A DNA stretch of 64,000 bases from Podarcis raffonei (GCF_027172205.1 NC_070614.1:34710001-34774000), one strand, 5' to 3'; positions 24,154 to 36,268 are shown, counted from the stretch's first letter. A program made the numbers and translations. Notes: generated by a model from the letters alone, not told the origin.

Positions 24154-24410
24154 CAGTGGTACCTCAGGTTAAGTACTTAATTCGTTCCGAAGGTCCGTTC
24201 TTAACATGAAGCACCACTTTAGCTAATGGGGCCTCCTGCTGCCGCCGCACTGCCAGAGCAAGATTTCTGTTCTCATCCTGAAGCAAAGTTCTTAACCCGA
24301 GGTAATATTTCTGGGTTAGCAGAGTCTGTAACCTGAAGCGTATGTAACCTGAAGTGTATGTAACCTGAAGCGTATGTAACCTGAAGCATATGTAACCCAA
24401 GGTACCACTG
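24154..24410 (+). mobile_element. Tigger-like MITE, left member of head-to-head pair
   Basis: CAGTGGTACCTCAGG to GGTACCACTG, TA on both sides. Its right half contains four tandem 16-bp units based on GTATGTAACCTGAAGC, more than in the sister copies. Confidence 0.88.
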
Positions 24411-24412
24411 TA

Positions 24413-24627
24413 CAGTGGTACCACTTCAGGTTACAGACTCCGCTAACCCAGAAATACTACCTCGGGTTAAGAACTTTGCTTCAGGATGAGAACAGAAATT
24501 GTGCTCCGGCAGCACAGCAGCAGCCGGAGGCCCCGTTAGCTAAAGTGGTGCTTCAGGTTAAGAACAGTTTCAGGTTAAGAACAGACCTCCGGAATTACCG
24601 GTAAGTACTTAACCCAAGGTACCACTG
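24413..24627 (-). mobile_element. Tigger-like MITE, right member of head-to-head pair
   Basis: Opposite orientation to the element ending at 24410 and separated from it only by the TA at 24411-24412. It ends GGTACCACTG followed by TA. Confidence 0.88.
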
Positions 24628-26087
24628 TATAGTAAAATTAACGTACATGCATATAAGGCTAAATTATCTACTGAACATTCAAGAGAAGTTTTAAAAAGAA
24701 TGCAGACTTATTTGGAAATGTGAAGAACTGAACTTAAGATTAGAAAAATGAGAAACGGGGGGGGGGATGAAATTGACAGATTCATCCATCTATCCCTGTG
24801 TGAGAGGAGTGAGAGAGAACACACCTGGAGGTGTTTTAGGGCCAGTCTACAAAATACATCAGGAAAGCCAGAAATGATCTCTAGACATTTAGTTTGAAAA
24901 ATAATAAAATGAAACAGTCTAGCTGGGGGCACCACAATTTTCCTGATCCAAATTGCCCTCCCAATCTGTCATTACTACATCTGCAGTGTAGTCATAATGT
25001 ATTATCTTAAATGCATGTGTTGGCTTGACAGTACTGTGCCCCAACCTTAATTATAGCCAATTGTAGCTAGAGCAAATTCCTTAAGACCCTCTGGGAAGAC
25101 GTTCTCCCTTCCAGTGTGGTCTTGGCTTCCTTACTCTTCCAACTCTTTGCTGCAAATGTATACATTTCACATCTGTTTATGCATGAATTTGGAAACATTC
25201 CTGAACCGAGCGCTTGCCTGAATGAGGTGCACTGGGTATCGTAATAGCAATGTGTTGCTGGGCTCCCCCATGGGATTTGGGGAGTGTTTGAATTCTCTTT
25301 TACTTATTCAAGGAATTGTGTCACTGTGTTATGAAACCAGCTGGGATTAATCATCCTGGACTTAATTGCACTACAAAGGCACAGCACTTATTGGCAGATT
25401 CCTTTGTAATTGGCACACGCGCCGCCTTGCCCCCGCAATTGAGGGGCCACAGGGCCAAGCAATGTCACTCGCGCATGCTGACATGTCGTGCATATGCCCC
25501 ACAGCTTGCTAGCTTGACACAAACGCACCCTGTGGCGTGTGTGCGTGGCCACTGCAGAACTTGGGGGGGGCTTTCAACAGAAATGGGGGGCCTGGCCCCC
25601 TGTTCATCCACCCCCTCAGTACCTGGTAATTGGCAAGTCTGATCCAGAAATTTAAAAGCCAGGAACAAAGCGATTGTTTTGTTACTCGCTGCCCCTCCAT
25701 GGTCAATGCTTCTGTAAAAAGTGGCTATGAGTCGTTCCTTTCATGCATAGAATGGGTATGTACAAAATGTAGACACTGTCTCTGGGGGAGGCACTATGTG
25801 AAGGATAACAGTGCACAGCCCAATGGCTGGCAGGGAAGAATCTGGGGGAAGGATGCCTAGGGCCCTACACAGCAGAACAAGCAACCACATGATTAGGTAG
25901 GGCACCTCACTTTGCCATCTAAAGAGGGAGGAATCTGTAGGATCGTTTGCAGTAAGTGAAGTCCATCTAAGAAACTCCCACCCCTGAGATCACCCCTGAG
26001 AGGCATAAGACCATTGGGTCTAAAACTGTGTGAATATATAGCCCCATACTTCATCCATAGAGAAAGCACTCTTTTGCGTAAAATGTA

Positions 26088-26910
26088 TTGCGTGGACAGG
26101 CGGAGTCCCCAGATCCCGCGCGGTCCCCCCCGTCATGTGGAATAACGACTCATGACAACGTGCTATGGGATTAAATTGGCCACAACTTTATTAAATTTCA
26201 AATGTGGGTAGACCTTGGCTCAGGCATTGGGCGTTCTCCCTCCCCCAGTCCCCAGCCGGGGACCTAGGGAGCATCAGGGTTATCCAGTGGGGGGGGGATG
26301 GGCCGGCTCTGGAGAACATATGTTCAAGCAGAGATAGCCGTCCCCGTTATGCCGCCGCCACAGGGGAGAGCAATGACGACCTTTCGGCGTACGGTCAAAG
26401 CCTCCCTTCAGAAACCCCTTTAACGGGGAACCCTGGTATCGCCGCCGCAAAGAGGAAGATGGACTAAAGGATTCCGCCCAAGGCCTGATACCACCAAAGT
26501 TGTGACGTTTTGCTACGGGAAAGGCAAAACCTGCCAATGCAGGGAAATTCCTTTCCGGCCCTTTAACAGTGACCTTAATGTAGCAGCGCCCGCATACCTG
26601 TGAAGAAAAGTTAACCTGCAAAACCTGTGAAGAAGAGTTAACCTGCAAATAAGACATTAACTGAGGGTGGGTAGGGTGGGAGAAGCTCTGGAGCCAAGTG
26701 AGGATTCCCAGGTAAGATCCTCCCTCTATTGTGTGGGCAGGTAATCCCTCCCCTACCTGGCCTGGTCTCCTTGGCAACACTTCCCCCAGGTGGGATTGGA
26801 CAACTGACTGAGGTAGGCGGAGACCTCCAGGTATCCCACCTGAGGGAAGGCAAAACAAGCCTATGCTGTTGGAGCTGCTACAGATCTAGGCGCTGCGCGC
26901 GTCCACGCAA
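26088..26910 (-). mobile_element. Unidentified GC-rich element
   Basis: A GC-rich block in AT-rich surroundings. TTGCGTGGAC (26088-26097) and GTCCACGCAA (26901-26910) are inverted at its edges. It contains a 27-bp tandem duplication (26596-26649). On the minus strand an AATAAA lies near one end (about 26186). The 192-codon minus-strand frame inside has no motif I recognise. It could be a DNA element or part of an old retroelement. Confidence 0.4.
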
Positions 26911-27309
26911 AGGGCACCCCCCGTTTTAAGCGGGGAGCGGTCATTTTGTAAGTGTGGAGGGGGTGTACTTTGGTCATCTTGTTTTTCTCTGTATCTATCC
27001 AACGTGTACAGAATCAAATATCAGCATCTGGGCAACCAAAAGAGGGGCAGAGGCCTCTAAGCTCAAGGACGGCTCGAGGCAAAACGTAAAAGTAATTTCC
27101 AAAACCTTTGTAATACTGTTTGCCAAGGTGTTTCCATGTGGCAAACAGACACCAGCTCATATTTGAGTGATTAGATAACCTTCTCACAATTGGAACTGCA
27201 ATCAGCGAGGGGGAAGAACAGAGTAAGTGAACCACTACCAAGAGGAGGTTGATGTCTCTGAATATGGAAGCTCCATTGAGCTATCATGACTAATAGCCAT
27301 TACTGGACC

Positions 27310-27440
27310 AAGCCCAGAAGTGGGAAACCTGTGCCCCCCCCCCAGATGTTGTTGGACTACAACTCCCATCAATCCTAGCTATTGGCCATGTTGGCTGAGG
27401 CTGATGGGACTTGGAGCCAGAGAGTCTCCATTCCTCATTT
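27310..27440. mobile_element. hAT-type MITE, CAACATCTGGA family
   Basis: GGGAAACCTGTG, then AGATGTTGTTGGACTACAAC and TCCCATCAATCC: the left half of the widespread sauropsid hAT MITE. Confidence 0.5.
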
Positions 27441-28499
27441 ATAGTGAGTCCCCCTCTATAACCCTGGCTAGGACTTACTGTTATTTGACTACTCTCCTCC
27501 CAAAACTGTCTCCAACGGCAGACATTTTTTCTGGCTGCCTCAGAGACAGAGGTGAGAAAGCAAGGCCCATTTCATCAGCCTAGCTGGACTCTTTTGCTAT
27601 CTGGCTCCTTTCTTGCCATAACTGCCTCATTAAACCTGAACTGGCTTGTTTCCCTCTCTCCTCCCAGTCCCTTTCCCACTTTGTATCATGTCTATTAAAT
27701 CTGTAGGCCATTGTTTTAAACTCTGAACATATTGGCCAAAAGGCAGAAGACGAGTGCTGTGAATTAAAGGGATAGTGAATATTTCCACCGTGCCAAACAA
27801 ACAGGGACAGGGACAACACTAATTGAGAGGGACATGTAGGATTTCTTCAAAACTTTAATCCCTTTATCAAGCTGGGAATGGAACCAAGATTCTTGAGTTT
27901 GCACCTTTTACCTCAGATTGCCTCAGCTTCACACTACCAGGCTATAAAAATGTTCTTTTTTTTATTGAGGTGTGCACCTTCAGGCTTTCCAGCACATCCA
28001 ACCCATCCTTCCCGGTAAAGCAATAAAACACTGCTATTTCTTTTTTTTAAAAAAAAGAGAGGTAAGCAAGCCAATTTGCATGCAGAAACTGAAGGAAACA
28101 GAACACTATGTTTGTCTTTCTACCTACTTGTGGCTTAAAGACAAGAGTTCCAGCCAGTGTGGAAAGCAGTTGGATTTTCCTGGGTGGTGAGCGATTGCCA
28201 AGTAGTCTGAGAACTAAGAGACCTATCTCCACCCCTTTGGAAGGAAATGTAGTAAAGGTAGAATTAAGATTTGTGGCAGTGGGTAGGGAGGTACTTATGA
28301 GTTGTGTCCAATGCCAGCCTTACTTAGAGTAGTCCCACTGATATTAATGGACTTGACCAATGTCAAGTCATTCATTTCCATGGATCTACTCTGAGTAGGA
28401 CTAGCATTGAAGACAACTCTGATTTCAAATCTCAACTGGGTTTGCTACGGAGATAAGAGTACCTCTGGAGTTGGGGTGGAAAAAATTGTGTCAGTTTCA

Positions 28500-28760
28500 G
28501 TTTATCTCAGTCTTAAGTGCAGTTCGTCATATTTCTGCAGAAGTTTGTATTTAATAATTAAAAAGTGGTCACAAAAATGTCAGCATTTTAGAGCATATTT
28601 CTACTAATAAACATACTTTTGTATGCAGTGTTGCCCAGTATAAATATTCTAGCAAGCTATTTTCCCTAATGTGTTGCATTTTGTATGCAGTTTGCAGCAA
28701 TAGATGTGTTAATATGCACACTTGACCCTAATATATTCATTTTTGCACCCCATCCTTTTT
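28500..28760. repeat. AT-rich dispersed repeat, unnamed, copy C
   Basis: Contains CATATTTCTGCAG, GTCAGCATTTTAG and CTTTTGTATGCAG, in the same order as the copy at 11330. Confidence 0.4.
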
Positions 28761-29893
28761 ATTTGAGGAAGTGCATCACAACATTTGGAGAAGTGTGAAT
28801 GCATTGCACTTTGTGCATTGTTTCAGGAAATGCAAATGAGGTGGGCTCCAATTAAAATGTGAAGCAGATTGAATCCCATCCCACAGCTACAGAGGACTTG
28901 CTTTCTATACCAAGACCCACAGAGGGTCAGACCTATCAAGAACCACCTCCTGAACTGGAATTCCTTTCTCCTGTAAGTTTCCACTGGCACTTTGCCCATG
29001 TTCAGAGACACATTCATCTTTGCTGTTTTCATTCCATATTTCCTACTGCTGTTCGGAAGGTACCCATCAATTCAAGGCATCAGCATGTCTTAATGAGTTT
29101 GACTGGATTTAAAACTGGCACCACACATTTTTAAAAAAAAACATCATAGTGAATAAAATGTATGTAATTATTCCACAAATCGAGACATCAAGACATGCTA
29201 CTGAAACTAGCTAAATAAGTTTTGGCTGTGTACCATCACCCACTCTGAGTTGTCTGAGAATGCTGAATTTCCCAGAATTCAACAGCTGCTGTTGAATGAC
29301 TGAACCACACTTGTCCTGAACCCTGACCAGCCCTGAAATATGCATTCCTCCACCCACTCCCTCCCATCAGTTCCTGTGTAATACAAGGTCGCTCCCTCCC
29401 ACCACTCTTTCTAACAACAGATGTATTGCTAGCCTGGAAACACAGGCATTCATTCATCATTATCCTCTCCTTCTTCCCAGCTCCTTCACTCCAAGGGAAT
29501 GCAGCAAAAGTGGCTTTGCTTCTCCATTCACGGCTATCTGCTTCCACCTAGTGCCCAAGGCCCTGAACTGAAATCGTAAAAATAATTGACTGAAAAGGAT
29601 TATTGTAGCTATTGTTGCTGGTAACATATTGTTGTAAGTTTGGGGAGGTGGGGTTAGTATGATGTATGATGCCTGAGTAGGCCTGCCCTGTATAATACAG
29701 GATTGTCCCGCATTTCAATGTAAAATGCTATGTCCTGTATTGATACAGTTTTGTCCTGCATTTCAGCTTCTCTCTCGCTCTCTCTCTCTCTCTCTGCCAA
29801 GTTCAGGATCCTCTCCAAATGCATGTTTGAAAGGGTGTGTGAAAGGTCATGTATTTAAGCTCTGGGTAGTCAAGCACAAACAGATTTACAAAT

Positions 29894-29894
29894 T

Positions 29895-29970
<76 letters not shown>
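29894..29970 (+). repeat. (TG)n(AG)n compound microsatellite
   Basis: About 12 TG units run straight into about 26 AG units, next to a small MITE beginning at 29974. Confidence 0.95.
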
Positions 29971-29973
<3 letters not shown>

Positions 29974-30063
29974 CATAGCTGTCAACTTTTCCCTTTTCTT
30001 GCGAGGAATCCTATCCGGAATAAGGGAATTTCCCTTTTAAAAAGGGAAACGTTGACAGCTATG
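29974..30063. mobile_element. Small MITE with CATAGCTGTCAAC ends (90 bp)
   Basis: CATAGCTGTCAACTTTTCCC and GGGAAACGTTGACAGCTATG are inverted ends with an internal TTCCCTTTTAAAAAGGGAA palindrome. hAT-like by size and ends; the duplication is obscured by the neighbouring microsatellite. Confidence 0.65.
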
Positions 30064-30956
30064 GAAATTCCATCCTGTTGGAATGCAATAGATTGTAATG
30101 GGTTGCTTTGAAGTCACTAGATGAAAAAGTCACTAGATGAAAAAGAAAAGGAAAAACAGTCCCAACCACCCCGCCCTGTCCTGTATTCTGCCAGAACAAA
30201 GGTGGCCACCCTCTGCCTGAGTCTCTTCTAATTCCTGGATCCAGCGGGGTTAAAATCTAATGGAGCACCCCAATTCTTAAATTAGCCAGGCAAGGGTCAT
30301 AATGGCCCCTAAGTATGGGTCATTGGTATAAGAAAGGAAGTTGCTCTGTGCCAGAAGGCAAATGGATGGCCCGTCCCTCACCTGGTTGGCAGTGAGAATA
30401 ACTACAGATGGAGTGTGGGAGAAATCTGAGCAAGAAGTGGACAGAAACTTGAGAATGTGAGCCTTGGAGAGAAGTGACACCTTCTGGGGTGTTAATGCTC
30501 TGAGCCCCTCCATCATAGGCTCAGGTTGTACATATGTGTCAATAAACCATATATCATGAAGACACCACAGTCTCTGCTGTCCCTCATTCCAAGGAAACCA
30601 AACCCTGGGCAAATGCCTGGAACCCCTGGAATCTCCTTTCTGCTTACAGAATGGGGTGGCACGCAACAATGTTGAAAAGCAGGGCATAAATTCCTAAATT
30701 AAATAAACCATGGTAATTATTGGATTGGATGGTAACAAGAGACCCAAAGTTTTCTGACAAATTTAAAATTAACAAGTAGCCAGATATGACCCACCCTGAA
30801 AGTTCTCAATGTAAAAACATACAAACAAACAAAAACTTTAGTGGGGGGAAACCCTAAGAAGGATGGAAACCCCAAACAGCCAACAGAGCACTGAGTGGCC
30901 ACATAATACTATCTGACTGTAGAGGGGCATTCAGAAAACTGGGTGGAAGGGAGAAA

Positions 30957-31240
30957 ATAGAATCATAGAATCATAGAGTTGGAAGAGACCACAAGGGCCA
31001 TCGAGTCCAACCCCCTGCCAAGCAGGAAACACCATCAGAGCACTCCTGACATATGGTTGTCAAGCCTCTGCTTAAAGACCTCCAAAGAAGGAGACTCCAC
31101 CACACTCCTTGGCAGCAAATTCCACTGTCGAACAGCTCTTACTGTCAGGAAGTTCTTCCTAATGTTTAGGTGGAATCTTCTTTCTTGTAGTTTGGAACCA
31201 TTTCTCCGTGGATGGAGCATGGGCTTGCTAGATGGCACTG
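30957..31240 (-). mobile_element. CR1 LINE 3' end
   Basis: The minus strand encodes the CR1 ORF2 end ([35 protein letters not shown]) and finishes with the CR1 3' motif read on the plus strand as GAATCATAGAATCATAGAG. Confidence 0.88.
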
Positions 31241-31456
31241 TAAACGAAAGGAGTACTGCCTACTGCAACATTTTGCTGAAGATCCTGTTTGATGATATCA
31301 TAAAGAAAAGTAAGACTTGTTTTTCTCAAACTTGGCCCACTGGTCTTAAGATCAAGAGACTGTTTGCTTTGCAACCTTTATTCCAAATTTTCAAAAAAAA
31401 AACAACCCACCACATTTGTTGCGGGTGGGAGACAACTGATATATGGGATTAAACTA

Positions 31457-31849
31457 CTTTATTACATCGGAACAGACTAAAATGGCGCCTGCCGCTTGAG
31501 CAGTTCTGTTGGATCAGCGTGTTGTGATTTAAGGAGAGCCTTACAAAGTTCACACAGAAAAATAACAATGTTTGGTTTAACTCGCCTGCAGAAACAACTC
31601 AGAGGTTATTAAGAAGAAAAATGATAATAACAAGAAGACTGGAAGATGGGATTTGTGAACATCAAAAGCAGCAGAAATATGAGATGATTGGACCCTCACT
31701 GAGCTCGAAACATGGGAACCCCCAACAAAATTTAAAATCTGGCAAAATATTTGGACTACATAATATGTATTGGTATAATTTGGAATAATTAATGTGATAT
31801 GATTGGATTGTTAAATGGAAGACTTAATAAAAATTATTATTAAAAAAAA
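31457..31849 (+). mobile_element. Young L1 insertion, 393 bp, with 19-bp target duplication
   Basis: GATATATGGGATTAAACTA is present exactly at 31438-31456 and 31850-31868. The insert ends in AATAAAAATTATTATTAAAAAAAA and shares its 3' UTR with the copy at 430-1062. Confidence 0.92.
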
Positions 31850-32446
31850 GATATATGGGATTAAACTATTGTAACTCCCCCAACCCAAAAAAATGGATTC
31901 ATGCTCCACTACCATTAACACTGTACAACAAATTATCTATCAGGATATCACACATACAAACACACCATCCGCGGCATTCAATCTGCCCTGCAGAGGGCAA
32001 CCTTGTGCCCCATAATAATTGCTCAGACCTTTACTATTGCAAAACATTTGGTGTGATTCAAGTCTGTGATCCCATTTCCCCTGCCAACTTCTCACCATAA
32101 CTACTAAAGAGCTGCCTACAATGTTCCCTGCTGCTCCTCCTCTTGGACATGACAAAAGGTCCAGAAAAAGGAAGGGGAAGTAAAACAAAAACAAAGCAAA
32201 ACAAACAAAACAAAACCCATGATCTCCATTTGCAAAGTATTTGCCCAGTCTGAGGTCGCTTGGTGCATCAAGACACCATGTGAGAGCAGCAAAAGCCAAC
32301 CTAGCGCCTTCCCACTCCCTGTAAAGTTGGGATGGGGAAAATTCAATCTTCCGTCTGGATGGGCAGAAGCAGAATCCTTCCAGCCTTCATTCTTTTTCTG
32401 TCACAAAGCACCTATTTCAAATCTTATTCTCCTTTAGGCTAGCAGA

Positions 32447-32560
32447 AGAGCCAAAGCTCAGTAGTAGAGAAAGGCCCAGATTCAGTCCCTGGCATCTCCA
32501 AGCAGGGCCGGGAGAGATTGGTCCTCAAACATTTGCCCAGAAGAGAATGTGACCTTCAGT
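32447..32560 (+). mobile_element. tRNA-derived SINE, old copy
   Basis: AAGCTCAGTAGTAGAG resembles the A box, and TTCAGTCCCTGGCATCTCCA the B box and body of the SINE at 17788. Confidence 0.5.
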
Positions 32561-32702
32561 CTAAAATGTGTCCCTCACCCCTGTTCTGATAGAGAGGTGT
32601 ATATCTGTCCTTCACCCCAGAAATATTTGTAGGTCCAGCACCATATGGGTTGTTGGTATTTATTTCTATTTTATTTCTGTAAAAAGCGGCTGTAAAAAGC
32701 AG

Positions 32703-33211
32703 TGTAGCGTTTGCCCCTAGGATGCGTCAAGGAAAGAGTTAAAAATGGGTATGATGTGATTGGCCAGTGAGAATGCAAGGGGGGAGTAAAAGATAGAGTG
32801 GGAGGTTTTGAAAGTCAGTTGAGGTTTGGGAGTTGGGAGTTGAGTTTTGTCAGTTGGGAGTTGAGGCTTCGGTGTTGGGGAAGGAAGAGGGTGGAATAGG
32901 CAGGGGGTTGCTAGAGTTGTATTGTGAGAGAGTGAGAGGAATTGTTAGGGAGTTAGATAGATAGTTGGGAATAATTCAGTTTGAAGTTGTAGGAACTAAG
33001 ATTTAAGAAACTGACAAGAGAAAAATAAACTGAAACCATACGCTTATTCCTGCACATAAAAATAAACTTTATTGTTTGTTTATGTAAACAACTGTCTGGA
33101 CTCCGTGTGTCCCCGTGAGCAGCGGGGTGGTGGCAGCGAAGAAAGCAACCGCAGTGGTGGCACAGGGTCAGTAGACCGTGAAACGTCCGGGGGCCCTGTG
33201 TGATCGCCACA
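32703..33211 (+). mobile_element. Solo LTR-like fossil (509 bp)
   Basis: Starts TGTAGCG, ends GCCACA, contains AATAAACTTTATTG followed by a GC-rich tail, and is flanked by the 5-bp duplication AGCAG. No internal coding region is present, so it is best read as a solo LTR of an LTR retroelement of unknown family. Confidence 0.55.
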
Positions 33212-33793
33212 AGCAGCTTTTTGTAAAAAGCAGCTGAGTGAGAGGACTCAGACTGCCCTTGCTGGTGTTGAGGGGAAAGGCAATGTAACCCTTTGTGATG
33301 TGTGTGCAACTCGCAATCTATGTGGGTCTCTAGACTGGGGTTCTGCTCCTGTCACTACAAGATGACACTGCAAGAGGGAAGAAGGAAGGAATTTGGCATG
33401 GCGTATCATTCATCAAGTACCGGTATCTATTTTCTGAATTTGTCATGTTGCCGAAGTGAGTAAAAGGAAACTCAGTTTAGGAAATTGCAACAGAGAAAAC
33501 AACAACAGATGACACAACCCCTGGCAACAAACAACAGGAAACAAACAGCCACGAACTGAGAGATTCCTGGACATTTAGATGAAGGTGGCCAAGGCTGCAA
33601 TCCCATCACACACTTACCTGGGAGTAAGTCACATCATTAGGGCTTACTTCTGTGTCAACATGCATAGGGTTGCCTTGGGGGGGGGGACGTGATAAATCAG
33701 AGCTGTCACAAACAGCAAAAAACAGAGCACTGTATCCAACTATGTTTTATTTGGAGTAAAGCCATTGGAATTAATGGACTTAGGCTAGTCATA

Positions 33794-34035
33794 CAGTGGT
33801 ACCTTGGGTTAAGTACTTAATTCGTTCTGGAGGTCTGTTCTTAACCTGAAACTGTTCTTAACCTGAAGCACCACTTTTGCTAATGGGGCCTCCTGCTGCC
33901 ACCATGCCGCCAGAGCACGATTTCTGTTCTCATCCTGAAGCAAAGTTCTTAACCCAAGGTAATATTTCTGGGTTAGTGGAGTCTGTAACCTGAAGCGTAT
34001 GTAACCTAAAGCACATGTAACTCGAGGTACCACTG
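33794..34035 (+). mobile_element. Tigger-like MITE (TA flanks)
   Basis: CAGTGGTACCTTGGG to GAGGTACCACTG, flanked by TA; the internal sequence closely matches the copy at 24154. Confidence 0.85.
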
Positions 34036-34802
34036 TATTCTTTAATCTAAATGGGACTATTCTGAAAATAGCTAATGTTAGATATAATCCAAAAATAAAT
34101 AAACAAGAAGTATTAAGAATTAAAATGCATAAACACACTTATTCTTTTTCTAGCAACAAAGCACTGGTTGAGGGAAGTGATGAGGTCCACAAGGAGGCAT
34201 AATAATTCCACAGAGAAAAACTGAGAACAGGCAGGAGCAGATGCAGAAGACTCATAAACTTCGAAGGGGACCAGTGGAAAAGGTGGAAGCAAGAGAACGG
34301 GTGAGGATTGAGAGAGTGAAGGTAGCATCTGACAGGAAAGGTGTGAAGAGCAAGAAACAGGGCATTAGGAATTGATGCACCAGTCTTCAAGATAAGAGAT
34401 ATCTCACAGTATGTTTCCAATAGCTATGCAAGTACAACACCTCCATATCCCAGAGGAATAGAGGACTATGGACTCAGCTACATTAGTTTTTTTAACACTA
34501 TGACACTAAATAGTGCTGTAAAGTTCAATCCTTCAGCAACATAATTTCCCATTATGAGCTTTATAACACATTTACCTGAAACATTTTTGGGATGTGTCTA
34601 GTTCCAGCCTATCACACCACTTCAAATATTACTACTAGTAATAAAAAGAAAGAAAGAAATGTTCTCCATAGAACAGTTCCCCATCTTACTGAAATGTTGT
34701 GTTAGTTTAGTAGCATAGGGAAGAGCCCCAGAACCTGAAAGATTCCAGACTTATTATTCTCATGATGACCCTTCTGCTGTTTCATTTATGGATTAGAACC
34801 AG

Positions 34803-35040
34803 CCTCTTTTTGTCCGTACTGAGAGTTGTAAACCTCAAAGAAGCGAAGGAGGGACAGCCACCTTGCTGCTACGATTGCATCCCATGCCCAGAGGGGAAGA
34901 TTGCAAACCAGGATGATAAGAGATATAAATAGACTCATTGGATCCAGACTCAGTATTTATGAATGAACAGTGATGTAAGGACAGCTGGGTTTCAGTTTCA
35001 GAAGATATGATAATCTACCGTGTGTGTGTGTGTGTGTGTG

Positions 35041-35078
<38 letters not shown>

Positions 35079-36268
35079 CCTCTTTTTGATCATTACCCTT
35101 GGGATATTCTAAATATGTTAATGAAAAGAAAATGGCAATGCATTGAGAGTAGTCAGATAGTATGTGGTTCAGCTCATATCTAGAGGGGGACTTCTCACTC
35201 TGACTTCCACAGGCTCCACCCAGGCTGTAGTGAATATACATTCAGATAGCATGAACATGAATGGTCTTGGTTGTGGCATTGCCCCACCCTCCCCCTTGAT
35301 ACGCTTTCCTTGCAACACCACATGGCTCCAAACTCATTAAACAAGACTATACCACAGGCACAGTACCTAGCCATTTCCTGTATTTTCCAGATATGAATGA
35401 GTGTAATAAGTGCTCAGACAAAGACTATCCAGGCAAGAATCTGGATACATGCATTCCCAAGGATATAAGCTTCTTGTTTTATGAAGAACCTTTGGGCATC
35501 AGTTTAGTCTGCTTTTCACTTTCATTTTCTCTGATCACAACTCTGGTGCTGGGTACATTTATGAAGCACCATGACACTCCCATAGTCATTGCAAACAACA
35601 GGAATCTCACCTACACTCTCCTCATTTCTCTCCTGCTCTGCTTCCTTTGTGCATTGCTCTTCTTTGGCAAACCTTCGAAGGTGACATGTTTCCTTCGACA
35701 AACAACATTTGGTATTATCTTCTCAATTGCTGTTTCTTTCACTGTGCTTTTGGCCTTCGTGGCCACAAGACCAGAATCCAGGATGAAGAATTGGGTGGCA
35801 GAGAGGCTAAACCTGTCCCTTCTTCCTTTCCTGCTCCATTGTTCAAGCAGGCATACGTACTGTGTGGCTGGCAACCTCTCCCCCATTCCCAGATGTTGAC
35901 ATGCACTCAATGACTGAATAAATTATACTAGAATGTAATGAGGGGTCTGTGACAATGCTTTACTATGTCCTCATCTACATGACCTGCCTGGCAACTTCAC
36001 TGTGGCTTTCTTTGCCAGGAAGTTACCAGGCAGTTTCAATGAAGGCAAGTTTATCATGTTCAGCATGTTGGTCTTTTGCAGTGTTTGGCTGTCCTTTATT
36101 CCCTCCTACCTGAGCACCAAGGGGAAATACATGGTAGCTGTGGAGAACTTCTCTATTTTAGCCTTCAGTGTTGGGTTGCTGGAATTCATATTTTCCCCAA
36201 AATGTTATATAACTCTGCTGAAGCCAGAGCTGAACAGCAGGGAACAGCTAATAAGAAAGAAACACTAA
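34803..36268 (+). pseudogene. Vomeronasal type-2 receptor (V2R) pseudogene, last two exons
   Basis: Two V2R-like exons remain. The first (34803-34912) carries the cysteine-rich linker (TESCKP, then EGQPPCCYDCIPCPEGKIANQ in another frame) and its expected donor reads AT instead of GT. The second (35391-36268) holds the seven-helix family-C GPCR domain: NECNKC, LGISLVCFSLSFSLITTLVL, FVATRPESRMKNWV, then, after breaks, [41 protein letters not shown] and FSPKCYI. Breaks seen: a frameshift in the linker exon, one near 35810, an in-frame TAA near 35922 and a frameshift near 35995. It would have been a pheromone receptor at the vomeronasal neuron surface. The upstream ligand-binding exons were not found in the preceding 2 kb. 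Most likely a dead, truncated copy. Confidence 0.88.
35019..35077 (+). repeat. (TG)n(TGTC)n compound microsatellite
   Basis: Eleven TG units followed by about nine TGTC units, 310 bases upstream of the V2R seven-helix exon. Confidence 0.95.

Larger units (their letters stand above)
18430..34790. other. Intergenic region between gene 1 and the V2R remnant
   Basis: No coding exons were recognised here. It is filled with the MITEs, L1, CR1, SINE and LTR fossils listed separately. 18665-20160, 23700-24150, 24630-26080, 27440-28300 and 30065-30950 show nothing I can assign beyond short repeat remnants. Confidence 0.6.

Noticed and set aside
26280-26858. 192-codon open frame on the minus strand
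   Set aside because: No recognisable motif, Pro/Ser/Gly-rich composition from high GC content, and it lies inside a repeat-like block with tandem duplications.
35393-35899. Reading the V2R seven-helix exon as a working receptor
   Set aside because: The frame breaks before the fourth helix, a stop and another shift follow, and the preceding exon has lost both its frame and its donor.
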